From Moniliophthora roreri (taxonomy: Eukaryota > Basidiomycota > Agaricomycetes > Agaricales > Marasmiaceae), in the NCBI GenBank assembly GCA_001466705.2, contig LATX02000089.1:1076651-1140650 (forward strand): a stretch of 64,000 nucleotides of DNA, read 5' to 3'. The position numbers and the translations under genes are program-made. This document shows positions 48,741-61,138 of this stretch, piece after piece. The notes below the pieces were generated by a model. The model did not search any database, was not told where the DNA came from, and saw nothing but the letters and a program-made list of their open reading frames with translations. Numbering within the stretch: position 1 is the first letter of the stretch; every line of letters begins with the position of its first letter.

Positions 48741-49870
48741 CTAACCTTCAACAGGCGCAGTGAAAAATTCAGGTGGTGGCGGAAAATACTCTGGGATAAG
48801 GTTTCTACAAAGTCAAGCGTCAAAAATTGCAAACGTTCGAAAACATCGGTTTGAACTTACTCGTAGACGTCTTTATCTTTGTCGCTGAACACTACGAAAA
48901 TAACACGATCAAGCTGAAACGGTTTGGATTTAAAGGATAAGGAGGAGCATTACAGTGGAGGAACAAACCTTGTTCCCTCCTTCAGTTTCGTAAAATTCTC
49001 TTACTTGGCGAAGGGCAATGTGTGTCGCGTCAGTTATTGGGTAACCATAGATGCCCGTCGAGATCGATGGAAATGCCTGTCAGAGTTGTTAGAATTGACC
49101 CAGGAAGGTACCGAAAAAAGCTGGCCTACGATGTGCTTGCAAGCGTTCTCGACAGCGAGTATCAGACTGGATTTATAGCATGACGCTAATTGCTTGGCTT
49201 TGAGGTCAATGTCGGAGTCGTTGTATATTGGGCCAACTGTGTGTATGACATGTCGCCTTTCATCATGATAATCAGATTACTTGCGCGGAGAAACTTGGAG
49301 TGCTGGGATACAGACGATGGGAGTTTATAGGCCTTGGTGATTTTGGCTTCGCCCGTGTCTGCACCATTTAATCCTCTACCTGTTATCAAAAATGTACATT
49401 GACACAGGTGAGGTGAAAAAGAAATGGCAGTGAACACACACATTCTTCCAGTAATTGAGGACCTGCAGCTCGGTGAATAGCACCATCCACTATATCACAT
49501 AACCTTCAGCATCGTGAAGATCATCATCAGCCGAATTAGAGACCAACCTCCTCCGCCTCCTGACAAAGAGACGTAGCTTATTAGACGACGAACACGAATA
49601 AGAGGAGATGATTCGCACCCAGGAGACTCTCGTTTGCAGCGTTCACTATCGAGTCAACTTCCAACTTTGTGATATCTCCCTGGCTAGTCGACGGGTGGTT
49701 ACAAGACTGAAATTCTGTTCCCAGCCATAGCAAAAAGCTCACAATAGTGAGATGCGGTCCAGGAACGCGACATTTGGTGTATATGTTGCGGTTGAAGCTG
49801 GTTTCAAAATGGCGGTCTTGTAGAGTTGACTAAGTGTACGAATATGGGAAAGCTTGATAATTTTTGGCAT
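48741..49870 (-). CDS. Macrodomain (ADP-ribose-binding, MacroD-type) protein
   Basis: Binds ADP-ribose derivatives; the MacroD type removes mono-ADP-ribose or O-acetyl groups. Start at 49870 (MPKIIKLSHIRTLSQLYKT). Spliced text gives FLDRISL, GDITKLEVDSIVNAANESLL, GGGGVDGAIHRAAG (catalytic loop, split over two introns near 49500-49560) and CRGLNGADTGEAKITKAY. It continues HVIHTVGPIYNDSDIDLKAK, AFPSISTGIYGYPITDATHI, VIFVVFSDKDKDVYENLIPE and a stop at 48741 after APVEG. These are the N-A-A-N, G-D-A-I-H-like and S-T-G-I-Y-G-Y-P motifs of the fold, all in family order. At least six short introns, so no single exon reveals the gene. Probably a soluble cytosolic or nuclear enzyme. Confidence 0.9.
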
Positions 49871-50251
49871 TTCTTGCTCTGGATTTGAGGCTGAGGATGA
49901 CATGGACGGGTGTGTTGATGGTGGTTTATAAGGAAGCGCTGGTCAGCTCGGCTGCAGGTGCTGCGGACTGCGTCCTGTTGTACTCGTTTTTGCACTCGTC
50001 TCACTCGTCTCACACTGGTTCACCACCTCAGAACTGAACTCGCGTGCAAACGCAGGACTCAATGAGCAAGAATCCCATTTTCATTTTGCCATCACTCTTG
50101 TCCGAGTCGGGACGAAATAGATCGGCACGGCCTGGACTCTCCGTGACCAGGAAAGGCCCATGTCATTGTCACCATTATCACCTCCTCGGCCGCTGCTGAC
50201 AACGACCTTGAAACCTATATCGTTCGTTGGACCGCCACCTTGCCGCCCAAA
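49871..50251. other. Divergent promoter region
   Basis: Between the minus-strand macrodomain gene and the plus-strand membrane protein. Part of it could be an extra 5' exon of the latter: one frame (50135-50250) reads PMSLSPLSPPRPLLTTTLKP, but no donor joins it cleanly. Confidence 0.4.
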
Positions 50252-52193
50252 ATGATACATCCGGATGCTCATGTGCGTTTCCATACAATCCTTTCCTCGC
50301 TCAGGAGCTTATTGCGGTCTCTAGTCGGATGACAAGAACAGCATCAGAGGTAGTGTCGTATCAGAGTCAATACCTCCATCATACAATTCCCAATCGTCCC
50401 CACCCACTCTATACTCCGTCGTCGAGGAGGAGAAGAAATTTGTTCCACACCTTGGATTTCGACTGAGACATTATCCCTTGAGCCTATTCATTCTCACAGC
50501 ATGGGTGGCTTTTATCGCAATTCACATCGCCAATTTGGAGGGGGCCGTTCGAATAGCTGCCAGCAATGCGAGTCTGCCATGGCACTACCGAATACTTCCC
50601 GATATCATGTCCACCATATTTGCTCAAGGACATGTTCCCATCACCGCTATGCATCTCAGTCGACTGGCCATCGGCTCACTTCACTTCTCGAGCACTTCTC
50701 CACGCAGATGGGCAGAGCTATTTTGGTCAGCAGACAAGAAGTGGCAAGGTCCATTGGGAATTATAACATGTGTTATTGGAATGGCTAAGCTTCGCATACG
50801 AGTATCCAAGACTTTCGTCTTGTTCGCCATCACCTGCCTTTTGGCACTCTCCACACCCCTGGTCCTCAATCGAGCTTATCCTCATTCACCGACTACAGTG
50901 GAGCAGCTGGTTGCAATCCAACCCTCAACTGCTTCCCCCACCCGAATGAAGGCAGTGTCGATGTATAACCAATTGAGTACCGGTGCGGGACAGTGGGCGA
51001 CAGGGCAACCGATTTCAGCAGTGTACGGAATTGGAACGAGCATCTACCTCCCCGATGCCTCTATAACCGACCCCGACGACAATCTCGATGACATGTTCTT
51101 CGCCGGAAACGCACAGAAGATGGACATGTCTCTCCCTGGGATCCGTTTGGTCAGTGGCTGCAAAGTAGCTGAAGACCACCAGAAACTATCCGCCAATGAT
51201 TCTCTCGACCGCTTCAATGCGCTATGCCAGAGTAAAAAGATGCCTATTGAGAACGGTACATATTCCATCTCCAAACCTATTGGTTTGGACGCCTCGATAC
51301 AGTACCGGTCGTGCTTTCCGGCAGACATTCCAAATGTCCCCGAAGCCAAGTCTACATTGCTAACCATTACTTCCACGTACTCCTATCCATCTTCATCTAC
51401 TATGGTCGCAAACATATGGTTCAGAAGCTCGCAGAGAGACGGAGGAGAAGATGACACGGATAACATGGACTCGATGGTTGGCGGGATAATTCAATGCAAA
51501 GCCACCATGATATTCGGGATAGCACAAGTCAAAGGTGCCCTGGGGACATTCACCAGTTTTGCCGAAGAAGACTTGATTGGCGATGACTATATCAGCGATG
51601 TTCCTCCTGCACATCCTCTTTGGGCCGTCCTACGTGCGTTAAGTTTCCCTCAAGCGATGGGTCTGATGCAAAACCCGTTTTATTTACAAACGTGGTTGGC
51701 TCAGATGGGGTATATGCGTAACAGCACGTATCGGGGTGTTAGTGCGATTACGCAGCCGTCTTTGGAGCAGATCAGTGAGCATTTGTCGTATGGGGTTGAG
51801 TATATGGCGAATGCGATCGTGATACTGTCCATTACCTCTGATGAGTGGTATGACGCGGTGTTACATATTGATTCCGTGTCGAGGTCGAGGGCACCTGTGT
51901 ATGCTTTGGTAGCCTATGTCCTCCTTGGGATATGGTTTGCTTTATTGGTTGGGTTGACGGCGAGGCTTTATCGGCCGACGTTTGGGGATGGTTTGAATAG
52001 TTATGTGGTGAGCCGGATGGTGGTGGATGAGCCGTCGCTTGTAGAGGGACATGGGTGTGGAGATATAACGGAAAATAAGGGTCTAAGGACGAGGTTTGTG
52101 CGTGTGGGGGATGGGAGAGGAAGCGAGGAGAAGGTCGGACGTGTGATAACGGGCGGACAGACATTGTTGTCAACGACTCGGAGATACGTCTGA
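50252..52193 (+). CDS. Large membrane protein with extracellular domain, unknown
   Basis: A first short exon (50252-50272, MIHPDAH) and a main exon (50325-52193) share one frame through a 52-base intron and make 629 residues; the exact start is less certain than the rest. Membrane segments: LSLFILTAWVAFIAIHIAN, a weaker one near PLGIITCVIGMAKL, then TFVLFAITCLLALSTPLVL. After these comes a long region with many N-glycosylation sites (NDS, NGT, NST) and Cys pairs, then a final segment APVYALVAYVLLGIWFALLV and a basic cytosolic tail. This matches the layout of large uncharacterised membrane proteins common in Agaricomycetes. I know no function. Codon use and frame look healthy. Confidence 0.75.
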
Positions 52194-52350
52194 AACGATA
52201 GAGTATTGATATTTTGATAATTTATGTGCACCATGTACAATTGTCACCATGCATAGCGTATAAGTCTTGGTACAGAGGAGGATACCAGAGAATCGGTTTC
52301 TAGAAAGAAAATCTTTCTCCGCGGTCCTCTAGAGTCCGCTCAGTCACAGT

Positions 52351-52374
52351 CACGTGACATACAGTATAAAAGGT
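52351..52374 (+). promoter_or_regulatory. CACGTG E-box and TATAAA
   Basis: TCACGTGA (E-box, 52350-52357) is followed at 52365 by TATAAAAGG, a good core promoter pointing rightwards. The transcript it would serve is unclear. Short ORFs at 52445-52525 (MIGASSFG) and 52593-52814 follow but carry no known domain. Confidence 0.5.
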
Positions 52375-53958
52375 CTCGCAAGCTGCTCGCAAGACTGAGC
52401 AAAGAGCCAACTTCTTCACACCACGAACCTACTCAACCCACTAAATGATTGGTGCCAGCAGCTTCGGCGCGGTATCTACTATCAGAGGCGGTTCCGTTGC
52501 CCTGCAAGAAGATTTCGCACCCCAGTAATGCTGAGGTACTGCGTCGGGAGTACCTCCCCTATCGTTAGTGCAATACCGACTTCTTCTTTGCGATGCCCCA
52601 CGTCCTAGCGTTCAATGATCCGTCAGTTTCTTCCGGTGCCGATGGTTTCACAGCACTCCCTTCGAGCCCTCCTTCTGCTTCTCATCGGCGACTAGACCGT
52701 CCAACAGTCACACCAAAAGTTATGTCCGCTTTTTCTTTACTCTCATACGCGATGGATCGTGTTCACGCACTGTCACTTCCCGCTAGCCAGTATCTTTCCC
52801 AAAGAGACGGTTGAACGGCCGGCCCTGTGCCGCCTCCATTTTGGCAAGGACTATAGAGATGCACCGACTCTGAGGCTCTTTCACACCCGGAATCTTCCCC
52901 TCGATATATCCCGTTACACGAAACGTCTCACTACATTCCCCGACCTCCTGCCGCTAGCGACTGAAGTTGTTCGTGGAACAGGCGAGGTGCTCGGTATTTT
53001 AGGGCCTCTGTGGTTGCACGCAATGTCGAGTTTGTTTTAGGACATTCTTCATCGTTGATTTTAATCAGGCCAAGTTGCATTTTCCCTCTCTCCAGCGACC
53101 TGGTAATTCTATTTCAAGATGCGAGGTTGGACCCCAAGTGCGAAAAATATTCACAAGCTTGTTGCTGCGTTTTTGGCCGACCTTGCCCGTCCGATGATAT
53201 GAATCCACTTCACAAGCATGCTTATTTGGAGGCATGTGGCGACAAACATCGCGCCCTCGCCGAAGCTTTCAACGACGCAAATCAGGAGAAGTGGAGGAGA
53301 GCTTTTCTTTGTGCGTGTTCGGGTTTTGAGAAGACTTCCGCACCAACGACTCCTCTGTGTTACATTGCGCACAGCGGCGGCAGCAGAGGATAAAACGCCT
53401 CTTGCATGTTTGTGGCTCCATTCTAGTGGCACTTGTGGGCTAATTTGTTCATGTCAGACTTTGGAAAGAGGCCGCTCAGTGCATTGGGCACTGACTTCTG
53501 AATCAAAATTGTATACGGTTTACAAACAGGTGTACCAGGACTGTTATCGTGGAGTTGCATATGCGTTGCTACAAGCAAGGCCTCTAATTTGGCGACTTTC
53601 CCCACTGAACTCTCCTGAGCACAATGAGTGAGGTGGTTTCACATAGGAACTTGTACTATATTCAGCTCATGTCAGGTGCAGTGAAACTACAATGCAGCGG
53701 GCAGTTCTTTTGAGCGAAATGCCGTTGTCGCTATCAGCAAAGGCATGAATAGAACGGACTATGTGGAGGTAAGTCACGGCGACGAGCCTAGTCAAGTACA
53801 GGAGAAAAGTATCCAAGATAATGTTGATTGAACGATCTCTAGTGCGGCGTTACGACTTGAGGGAGTGCTATCTTAGTTTCGACAGCTTTGCTCCGGACTG
53901 CGAGTAGTTTTCAGCCTCTTAAATCAAATATGTGGATGATCCCGTGGGCCTGAGCATG

Positions 53959-53987
53959 TCGATCGTTCATGAACGCTGAACGATCGA
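53959..53987. repeat. Perfect 11-bp inverted repeat
   Basis: TCGATCGTTCA is repeated as its reverse complement TGAACGATCGA after a 7-nt loop. It lies in DNA with no gene recognised. It could be a factor-binding dyad, a terminator-like hairpin or the trace of a small element. Confidence 0.55.
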
Positions 53988-55710
53988 TGAGATGCGCAGC
54001 AAGGAAGCTTGTGAGCGAAAGCAGAAATCCCGCTGAAATCTCCGATCGACCATCATTGGGTACTTGTACTAAGTCCGTCCTGTTGGTTACGATTTTGATG
54101 TGAAATGTTTATGTTACTGCTTTGTGATCAGGGTTCGTTCGGTGAGATTACCTGAAGAGAGAGAAAAATCAGAACAAACAACTAGGAATAGCATTTTAGT
54201 ACAAGCGCTTGCCGTCATTTTATCCGCGAGGATAGAGTGGGTGGATAAATGATGGCTCGCACAGCAACGTCTCGATCCTCGGTTACTACTCGTTCTTCCG
54301 AAACGAGCCCAATCTATCAGAATGGATTGGACGCGAAACGGTGTAGAATAATTTACTTGCTTTCCGTGTTGGCCGGTGAGCCTATCGGGGTAAAAAAGCA
54401 ACCTTTAGCTGAGGTGGTATTGAATCGTGATGGTACATTGTTCCGCGATGACTCGGAGAAAGGGATGCGATTGACAGTTCGTGCTGTTCTTAACTGGATC
54501 GTTGGGCGTCGTCCTAGTGCTTATCTTTTACAATCCAACCTCATCAATTGCTGTGGTCTCGATCCTTACCTGAATGCCAGGTCGACGATTAGCACCAGCT
54601 TGATCAAAGCAGTGGACAGTTAATGGTACCAAGGGCTCAATCAAGGTTCTACTCGGGGATTTCCGATCCACTTACTTTCGTACACGTGCGGACCTGAATG
54701 CCTTCACCAGGGAAATCATGTCCGAGTGAACCGGTCAACTCAACAGAATCCGAAATGGCAAGCTTGGTTTGAAGTCATGATCCTATATGTAGTAGGGCGA
54801 GTAATGATGTTGGATAAGGGTCCTTACATATACGTATTTTGGCTACTGAGCTGAGACGCCTATGTCCCGGAACGTTAATGCTGCGAATAGGGCCAGTGTA
54901 ATGGAGCGAGAAGGTTTTCGGTAACCTATTGAGTTTGAGGTTCCGGTTTGCGGGTGTATTGCGTGTACTTGGGAAGTCAGGGCTGTATGTGGGTGTATAC
55001 GTTGCAGGTGCTGCGCCAAGTCGAATGATCTGCAAATGAATTCATTCATGGTGGGAACCTTCAAGGCTGTATAGATGCCTGCAAGAGGGAATCAAGATGT
55101 GATGAGGACACTCATGACATCTCGGGCGATGGGATCTCACGCCTCCTGAAGGCACCCGCGTCATCAACCATATCATCAGGTGGAAACTTGGTAAATCCGA
55201 AGACACAACTTTTACGGGAAATGTCAACGATGGATGGAATGGTGATGGATCGCGTGTATGTTATTTCGGGATAGTGATGAGCCCGGTAACTCGGTGGATG
55301 CTTGGTTCTATATGTCGATAGTGTCCCGGGAAGTCTAAGGTTGATATTGATTTGAGCCGAGAGATTGGTACGGCGAGAGTTGCAAGATCAGGGGAGAGAG
55401 AAGGCTTATTTTAGGTTTGGAACGCAGAAGGGGTGCAATCATATCATATCATACCTGGTTGGGAGTCGGCACGAGACAGGCAGTTAAGAAGACGAGCCAC
55501 CAAATCGAACTGGGAACATGAGAAGGGATAACAGAGCGGTGGACAAGTGAATTGTGAAGAGTAAAGGCTACTACTTGGTGGCTGACACTAGAATCGCGTG
55601 TTTGAATCTAATAGAGCTGTGCAGATAGTACCTAAAGACCCTGCCAGACGCTACCGCCGGCTTCCCGTGGGAACTCAGAAGCTGGATCGTGCATAATTCT
55701 GTCGAAATGA

Positions 55711-55719
55711 CTATAAAAG
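55711..55719 (+). promoter_or_regulatory. TATA box of the Tup1 gene
   Basis: CTATAAAAGG lies about 250 bases before the Tup1 start codon, with a plausible pyrimidine-rich leader between (TTTTTTTTCG, TACCTTTTTTCC). Confidence 0.5.
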
Positions 55720-55966
55720 GAGCTGTCGTCGTTGTTCATCAACCCTTTTGAACCCCACCCATAGGAACCACGCCCCTCCGCCAGCAAATTTATTCTTCCA
55801 GCGCGTCGCTCGTTTTTGCCCAAAAAATGTCGGCTGTTTACAGTGTAAGTCGTCACCTTGCCCGCAAAATTCAATTTCAACCCTCGTTTTGGTCCCGAAT
55901 CTCCGCATCTGGGCACGAGGTTCCCGCTTTTTTTTCGTCACTTCCATCGCTTACCTTTTTTCCTCC

Positions 55967-58564
55967 ATGAACCAGCATCGCAGTCTTCAGCCTACCGGCG
56001 CTTCCGCTCAACCATCTCCTGCGACTCGTCTCAATGAGTCCTTCGAGGTCATTAGGCAAGAATTTGATCTTCTTGCCCAAGAAGTCGCTGCTTCGAGGAA
56101 TCAACGTGACGATTACGAAGCCAAAGGTGCATTCTCAGTTCCGATTCTTCTCCTGCTTGCTAAAAAAAAACTCCCCTTCCAGTCGCTTCGCAGGTCAATG
56201 AGCTCAATATCATTCGCCAATCAATTTACGAGCTCGAAGCCCAACATGGAAAAGTTCGCCAGCAATACGAGGAAGAGCTATCTCGTCTGCGCGCCGAAAT
56301 ACACGCTTTGAGACAAGGTCTGCCCCCCAACGCAACCACTGGTCCTGGTGTAGGCCCTTTATCCGCTGTGAGTGGTGTGGTAGGTCCTGGCGGCTCCTCT
56401 GGTCCTCCACCACCCGGCGCCGGCGGAGTTCCACCTTTCAATGATCCGTATTTTACACGCGATAGGGATAGAGAACGCGACAGAGATAGGGAGAGGGACC
56501 GAGAACGTGAAAGGGAGAGGGAGAGGGCAGAATCATTATCATTGAGGGACCGTGATCGTGAAAGAGAACGTGAGAGGGAACGTGATAGAGAAAGGGACCG
56601 GGATCGGGTTATCGACCAAAGAGACCCAAAAAGGCTGAAGCCTGAGCGTCTGAAGAGTGAGCGACCAGGCAAGTCCCCTCATTTCATCGTCTTAATTTAT
56701 AGTGACACTTTTTCATGAACCAAGACATCTTTTCACCCAATTCCATACCGAAATTACCCCCGCCTTCGTCTGGTGGCGCACCACCACCGTCTTCCATATC
56801 CGGGCCCGCTGTTGGCCCAGGTCTTCCTCCTCCACCCTCCGCTACGCCTACTCATGGTCCACCTGTACCATATCCTCCTGCTGGCCCTAGTTCGGCTGCC
56901 ACGTCGCCCATGATGGATGTTCATCATGCTCATACTCAATCGCTCCCGCCAAGCCAAGCCCTTCAACCACAACATACCGGTGGGACATCTGGCAGCGGCG
57001 GCGCTCTGATTCCGATTAACACTCCAGCGGGAGGCTTCCCTGAAGACGTTGACGTTGCTACGTACCCACCAGAGTTCAAGAAGGAGGGCAACGACTGGTT
57101 CGCAATATTCAATCCAAAGGTGAAGAAGGGTTTAGATGTCAGCTTGGTGCATACCCTCATGCACGAAAGGTGCGTTCGTTTGTCCTCGTTGTGCATGTTT
57201 CGGTCGTGGCCAGCGTCTTTCTGGTTGCTTCTATTTATTTCCCTTTTCATTGATTTCGGACTTTACGGCGGTCATTCCCGGTCCGATTTCCAGAACCACG
57301 TGCTAAATCATTGGTTGACAGTGTCGTGTGTTGCGTTCGCTTTTCTGCAGACGGCAAGTATCTTGCTACGGGCTGTAACAGGACAGCTCAAATCTATGAC
57401 ACCAAGACTGGTCAAAAGACTTGGTATGTCAATTTGTCATTGGTGCTTTGTCGGTCGCTAACAGCGATTATAGCGTTTTGGTTGATGAGGGTGCTGGCAA
57501 GGCCGGTGACCTTTACATTCGAAGCGTATGTTTCAGCCCCGATGGTAAGTTCCTGGCCACAGGCGCGGAGGACAAGCAAATCCGAGTAAGTCATAATCCT
57601 CTCTATTTTGTTGCTTGAGCTAACGGGGGTGTGCATCAGATTTGGGATATCCAGAAGAAGCGAATTCGTAATATCTTCGACGGACATCAACAGGAGATTT
57701 ACTCGCTCGATTTCTCCGCAGATGGTCGCCTCATTGTCTCCGGCTCTGGCGACAAGACTGCAAGGATCTGGGACATGTTAGATGGTACTTCCAAAGTGTT
57801 GACCATTAATGACCCCGACTCTGTCAATAACGATGCCGGCGTCACGTCTGTTGCGATCAGCCCGAATGGCCTGTACGTCGCTGCCGGTAGCCTCGATACT
57901 GTCGTTCGGATATGGGACGTGACGACAGGCCAACTTGTCGAGAGATTACGAGGTCACCGCGACAGCGTCTATAGTGTTGCATTCACTCCCGACGGAAAGG
58001 GTTTAGTCAGCGGAAGTTTAGACAAGACCCTCAAGTATTGGGATGTCAGCGCGTTGATGATGAGTCCCCCAGGTTCAATTAAGGGAAGGAAGGAGGGCCA
58101 AGCAAATGGCAATGGTGCGTTAGTAAGAAAGGACGGGGACAAGCAGAGCCAGTGCACGATGAACTTTACTGGACACAAGGTGCGTTACAAGGTGAGGGTC
58201 TTGAAGTTGTGAGCTGACTTTTCGACTGTAGGACTATGTGTTATCTGTCGCGGTGTCACATGATGGCCAATGGGTGGTGTCAGGCTCGAAGGATCGCGGA
58301 GTGCAATTCTGGGATTCAAGAAATGCCACTGTACAGTGTATGTTGCAGGGACACAAGAACTCTGGTGTGTTGTATCAACTGCAAGCAATATCCTGCAGTT
58401 TCTCACCTCTTCTGCTTCAGTTATCTCGATAGACTTGAGTCCTTCGGGCTGCACTCTAGCGACGGGTAGTGGCGACTGGCAAGCCCGAATATGTGAGCAT
58501 TCTAGTTCTCGGTGATCTTTCTTGTATCTCACAAAGCAACACAGGGAGCTATACTATGAATTAA
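55967..58564 (+). CDS. TUP1: General transcriptional corepressor Tup1
   Basis: WD40 corepressor that binds Cyc8/Ssn6 and silences many promoters. Nine exons: 55967-56126, 56183-56668, 56725-57169, 57322-57423, 57474-57585, 57640-58179, 58232-58364, 58421-58492 and 58545-58564, in one frame for 689 residues. The N-terminus is the tetramerising coiled coil ([40 protein letters not shown]). A Pro/Gly linker and a long Arg-Asp/Arg-Glu run (about residues 155-200) follow, then a second Pro-rich part. Seven WD repeats run from [19 protein letters not shown] to [19 protein letters not shown]. The second intron starts with GC (GCAAGT). The last exon is only 20 bases; skipping its intron would end the protein in CEHSSSR instead of WSYTMN. 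No sign of decay. Confidence 0.95.
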
Positions 58565-60410
58565 TGACTGGGATTTTACGGAGAAGAGCAAAAAAAATGT
58601 AAACATTATTAGTCTGCTTTCGTATACCCTCTGTCATTCAATCTACTACCCCCCCCTTCTGCCTCTGTTTACGTTTGCTGCGCTTGCTTTGTCTTATCTT
58701 TGTGTTTGTTTTTATACTACCTCAAATGATTTCAAGCTCTTCTAAGTATATTCTGTAGTTTGAGAGAAAAGGTTGGCAGAACACAAAAGATTCTACTCAT
58801 AGATACTGTCACTGGTTTTGGACAAAAATGCAGATTCCTAGGCACAAGTGTGTGTGTACCTTCACCTTGTGGGGGGTCCAGATCTTCATGTAGTTCTTCC
58901 TTCATGTAATGGTGACTAGGAGATATTTTAGTCTCCTGCAAGATGCAAGAACTACTTTGTTGATGTCTCTGAAGTTTTAGACCATCAGGCTAGACCTAGC
59001 CTTCCAAGATGAAGAAATGTTACAGGTGTGTCATTTCTGCTCTCATGCCTAAGTCAGTGATATCACTTAGTGTCACTACATGAAAGAGCTAATCTATTGG
59101 TTGTTTGGATACCTTGGACTTACAGGCTGTAATGAGTCAGGTCTTTTGGCTGCTTGCTGGCAGAATTTGTTATCAGCAGCAGCAAGATAATTTGGAGACG
59201 AGCAACAGATGACTATAGTGCAGAGAGCAAGGATCATGGAGATTAAATGGAGGGTGAGAGGGTGAAGCAAACTAATAATTGCAGTAATTATTAGCTGCTT
59301 AAATACATATGAGGGACAGGAAATGTATATAAGAGGTAAGTATAAAAGTATAAGAAAAAGAAGAAAGACCATATGGTGTTTCATATGTATCTGTCAGTAG
59401 TAGTGAGAATGTCTGGATATATATGCCAATGATAGGTAGGAAAGAAGATGTACAAACTATATGTAGTGTAAAGGAATGAAAGTAATAGTATATATCACTA
59501 CGTATGAGGTGTTCTTTTTATGCTATTAATACAAAGGAAATACACTCAGAGTACTGCTATATATTTGCTTCCAGACAACACTTGAAAAATTCTATTAGTT
59601 TCAAGTTATCATCACATATTGAAAACAGCAAGCATACTCTGGATTTTAATTTCCAGAAGAGTCTGTGTTTTTTGATTATTTTATAATAGAATTATCTAAT
59701 TACAAATATACTAAATTTTCTGCCTTATAAAATAGTGAGAAAACATTTAGAAAATAAATATAAGATTTTGAATTTTATATCAAAGGAAACATATTAAATA
59801 CAAAAGAAAAACTATATGAAAACTATCTAAAAATATAGTGTTTTCACATGATTTTTCTACCATTTTCCTAGTGTTTTCCTAGTGTTTTCTCTGACTTTCC
59901 CACAATAGAAAATCTGGAATTTTTATCTTATCTTATCAGCATTTTCTGAGCATTTTCAACTAGAGAGAATTTAATGTTTTCTCAGTATGGAAATTATTCT
60001 AATATATTGTATTATCTATTAATTCTCAGAAGTTGAAAATTCTATATCTTTTGCTGCTGAAAATTTAGTATTCTCCAGGCATATTCTTGTTGAGAGGACA
60101 CAATTGAAATTTAGAATTTATATATAGTTTTATAAAAATTCTCTTTGCAAGAAGATTAAGTGTTTTCTCAATCAGAAAACCATGTTAAAAGAACACCTTG
60201 TACATAGTGTATTAAATATTGGATACAAACCTCTGACACTCTCCTTCAAGCTGAGCAGAGTCCTATGGATGTATGGGTGACTGGACTGCCATGCTCAACT
60301 CATTCTGTTCCAAGCTGGTAGGACCCTAGGGACTCTTCCAAGAAAATGTAGACTATATAAGGATCAATCAATATATTATTCTATATCACCATGTGATGAT
60401 GTCATGCTTG

Positions 60411-60463
60411 TAGCTGTTGATTGCAGGGGAAACATGGGGGTTTTCCTCTGCAATCAACAACTA
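60411..60463. repeat. Hairpin with 22-bp arms
   Basis: TAGCTGTTGATTGCAGGGGA and the complementary right arm (60441-60463) pair over 22 positions with one mismatch and one G-U if transcribed. The loop is short. It has the shape of a small-RNA precursor or a tiny palindromic element. Confidence 0.65.
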
Positions 60464-60623
60464 TAAACATTGCCAGCTCAAAGCGCTTTAATCTTGTTGT
60501 CTACCTGAAGTTACTGTGTTGATTGGCAAAGGTCATTCTAAATCCTCACTGAATAATGTATTCTAATACAACTGTAGAAATTCCATAAGCTATGAGTAGC
60601 CAGATTGATTCTAGTCTTGAGAA

Positions 60624-60678
60624 CCAGACTGATAATACACACTGATGATCACAAGTGATGTGTGTGTATGTAGTCTGG
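60624..60678. repeat. Imperfect hairpin around CACAC/GTGTG
   Basis: CCAGACT at 60624-60630 pairs with AGTCTGG at 60672-60678. Further in, AATACACAC faces GTGTGTGTAT, and GATCAC faces GTGATG at the tip. It lies about 160 bases from the previous hairpin. Confidence 0.5.
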
Positions 60679-60805
60679 AACTTAACCAGGGGTCATGTGT
60701 CTGTAGAATTTTTGCTGAGCTAATCATGAGTTCCCACAGCTGGATTCTCTATATCCTACTCCCATCTCAAATGGTTTTGCATCCATAGCCCATAATAAAC
60801 CCTCA

Positions 60806-61138
60806 TTATACTCTTAATTTCGTGACCAAAACATATATAATGCCTAAAGACATGACAGGATTGAAAAAACTCCACAGAAATTGGACAATACCCATAAATC
60901 CAAATCCAATTATACCCCAATGACCTCCAAATGCCGATAATATAGGCACACAAAAATATGTGGATTTTCTCTCTTCTGTTGCAGCAAAGAGCACAAGGTC
61001 TTCTCCATCCAACACATATGGAATATACTGTGCCTGATAATCTTGAAGGCCATTAGGCCACTGGGGTACACATCTTGAGACTGTTAGCTTCAAAGCAGCT
61101 TGACCATCGTCACTACTCCACTTCAGACTGGTTGACAT
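60806..61138 (-). pseudogene. RecQ-like helicase N-terminal fragment, damaged
   Basis: Reads SLKWSSDDGQAALKLTVSR, VPQWPNGLQDYQAQYIPYVL, DGEDLVLFAATEERKSTYFC and VPILS. This is the start of the DEAD/RecQ-type helicase repeated in many mushroom genomes (from memory), where the Walker A loop reads ATGDGKS; here it is ATEERKS, with the glycines lost. The frame then runs into non-homologous text (FGGHWGIIGFGFMGIVQFLW) and stops. No motif II-VI follows in the neighbouring bases. A transposon-associated relic is likely. Confidence 0.55.

Larger units (their letters stand above)
52375..55966. other. Unresolved 3.6 kb stretch
   Basis: Possible exons at 52593-52814 (MPHVLAFNDPSVSSGADGF) and 52800-53040 (RYTKRLTTFPDLLPLATEVV) look coding but match no family I can name. 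An ORF at 54249-54623 (NRDGTLFRDDSEKGMRLTV) is equally unplaced. The stretch 53640-54240 has one inverted repeat; 54620-55700 looks non-coding. The last part is the Tup1 promoter. Confidence 0.35.

Noticed and set aside
50135..50250. Possible extra 5' exon of the large membrane protein
   Set aside because: The text looks coding but no GT donor joins it in frame; left out of the model.
56226..56672. Minus-strand Ser/Arg-rich ORF of 148 codons
   Set aside because: It is the complement of the RD/RE run of Tup1.
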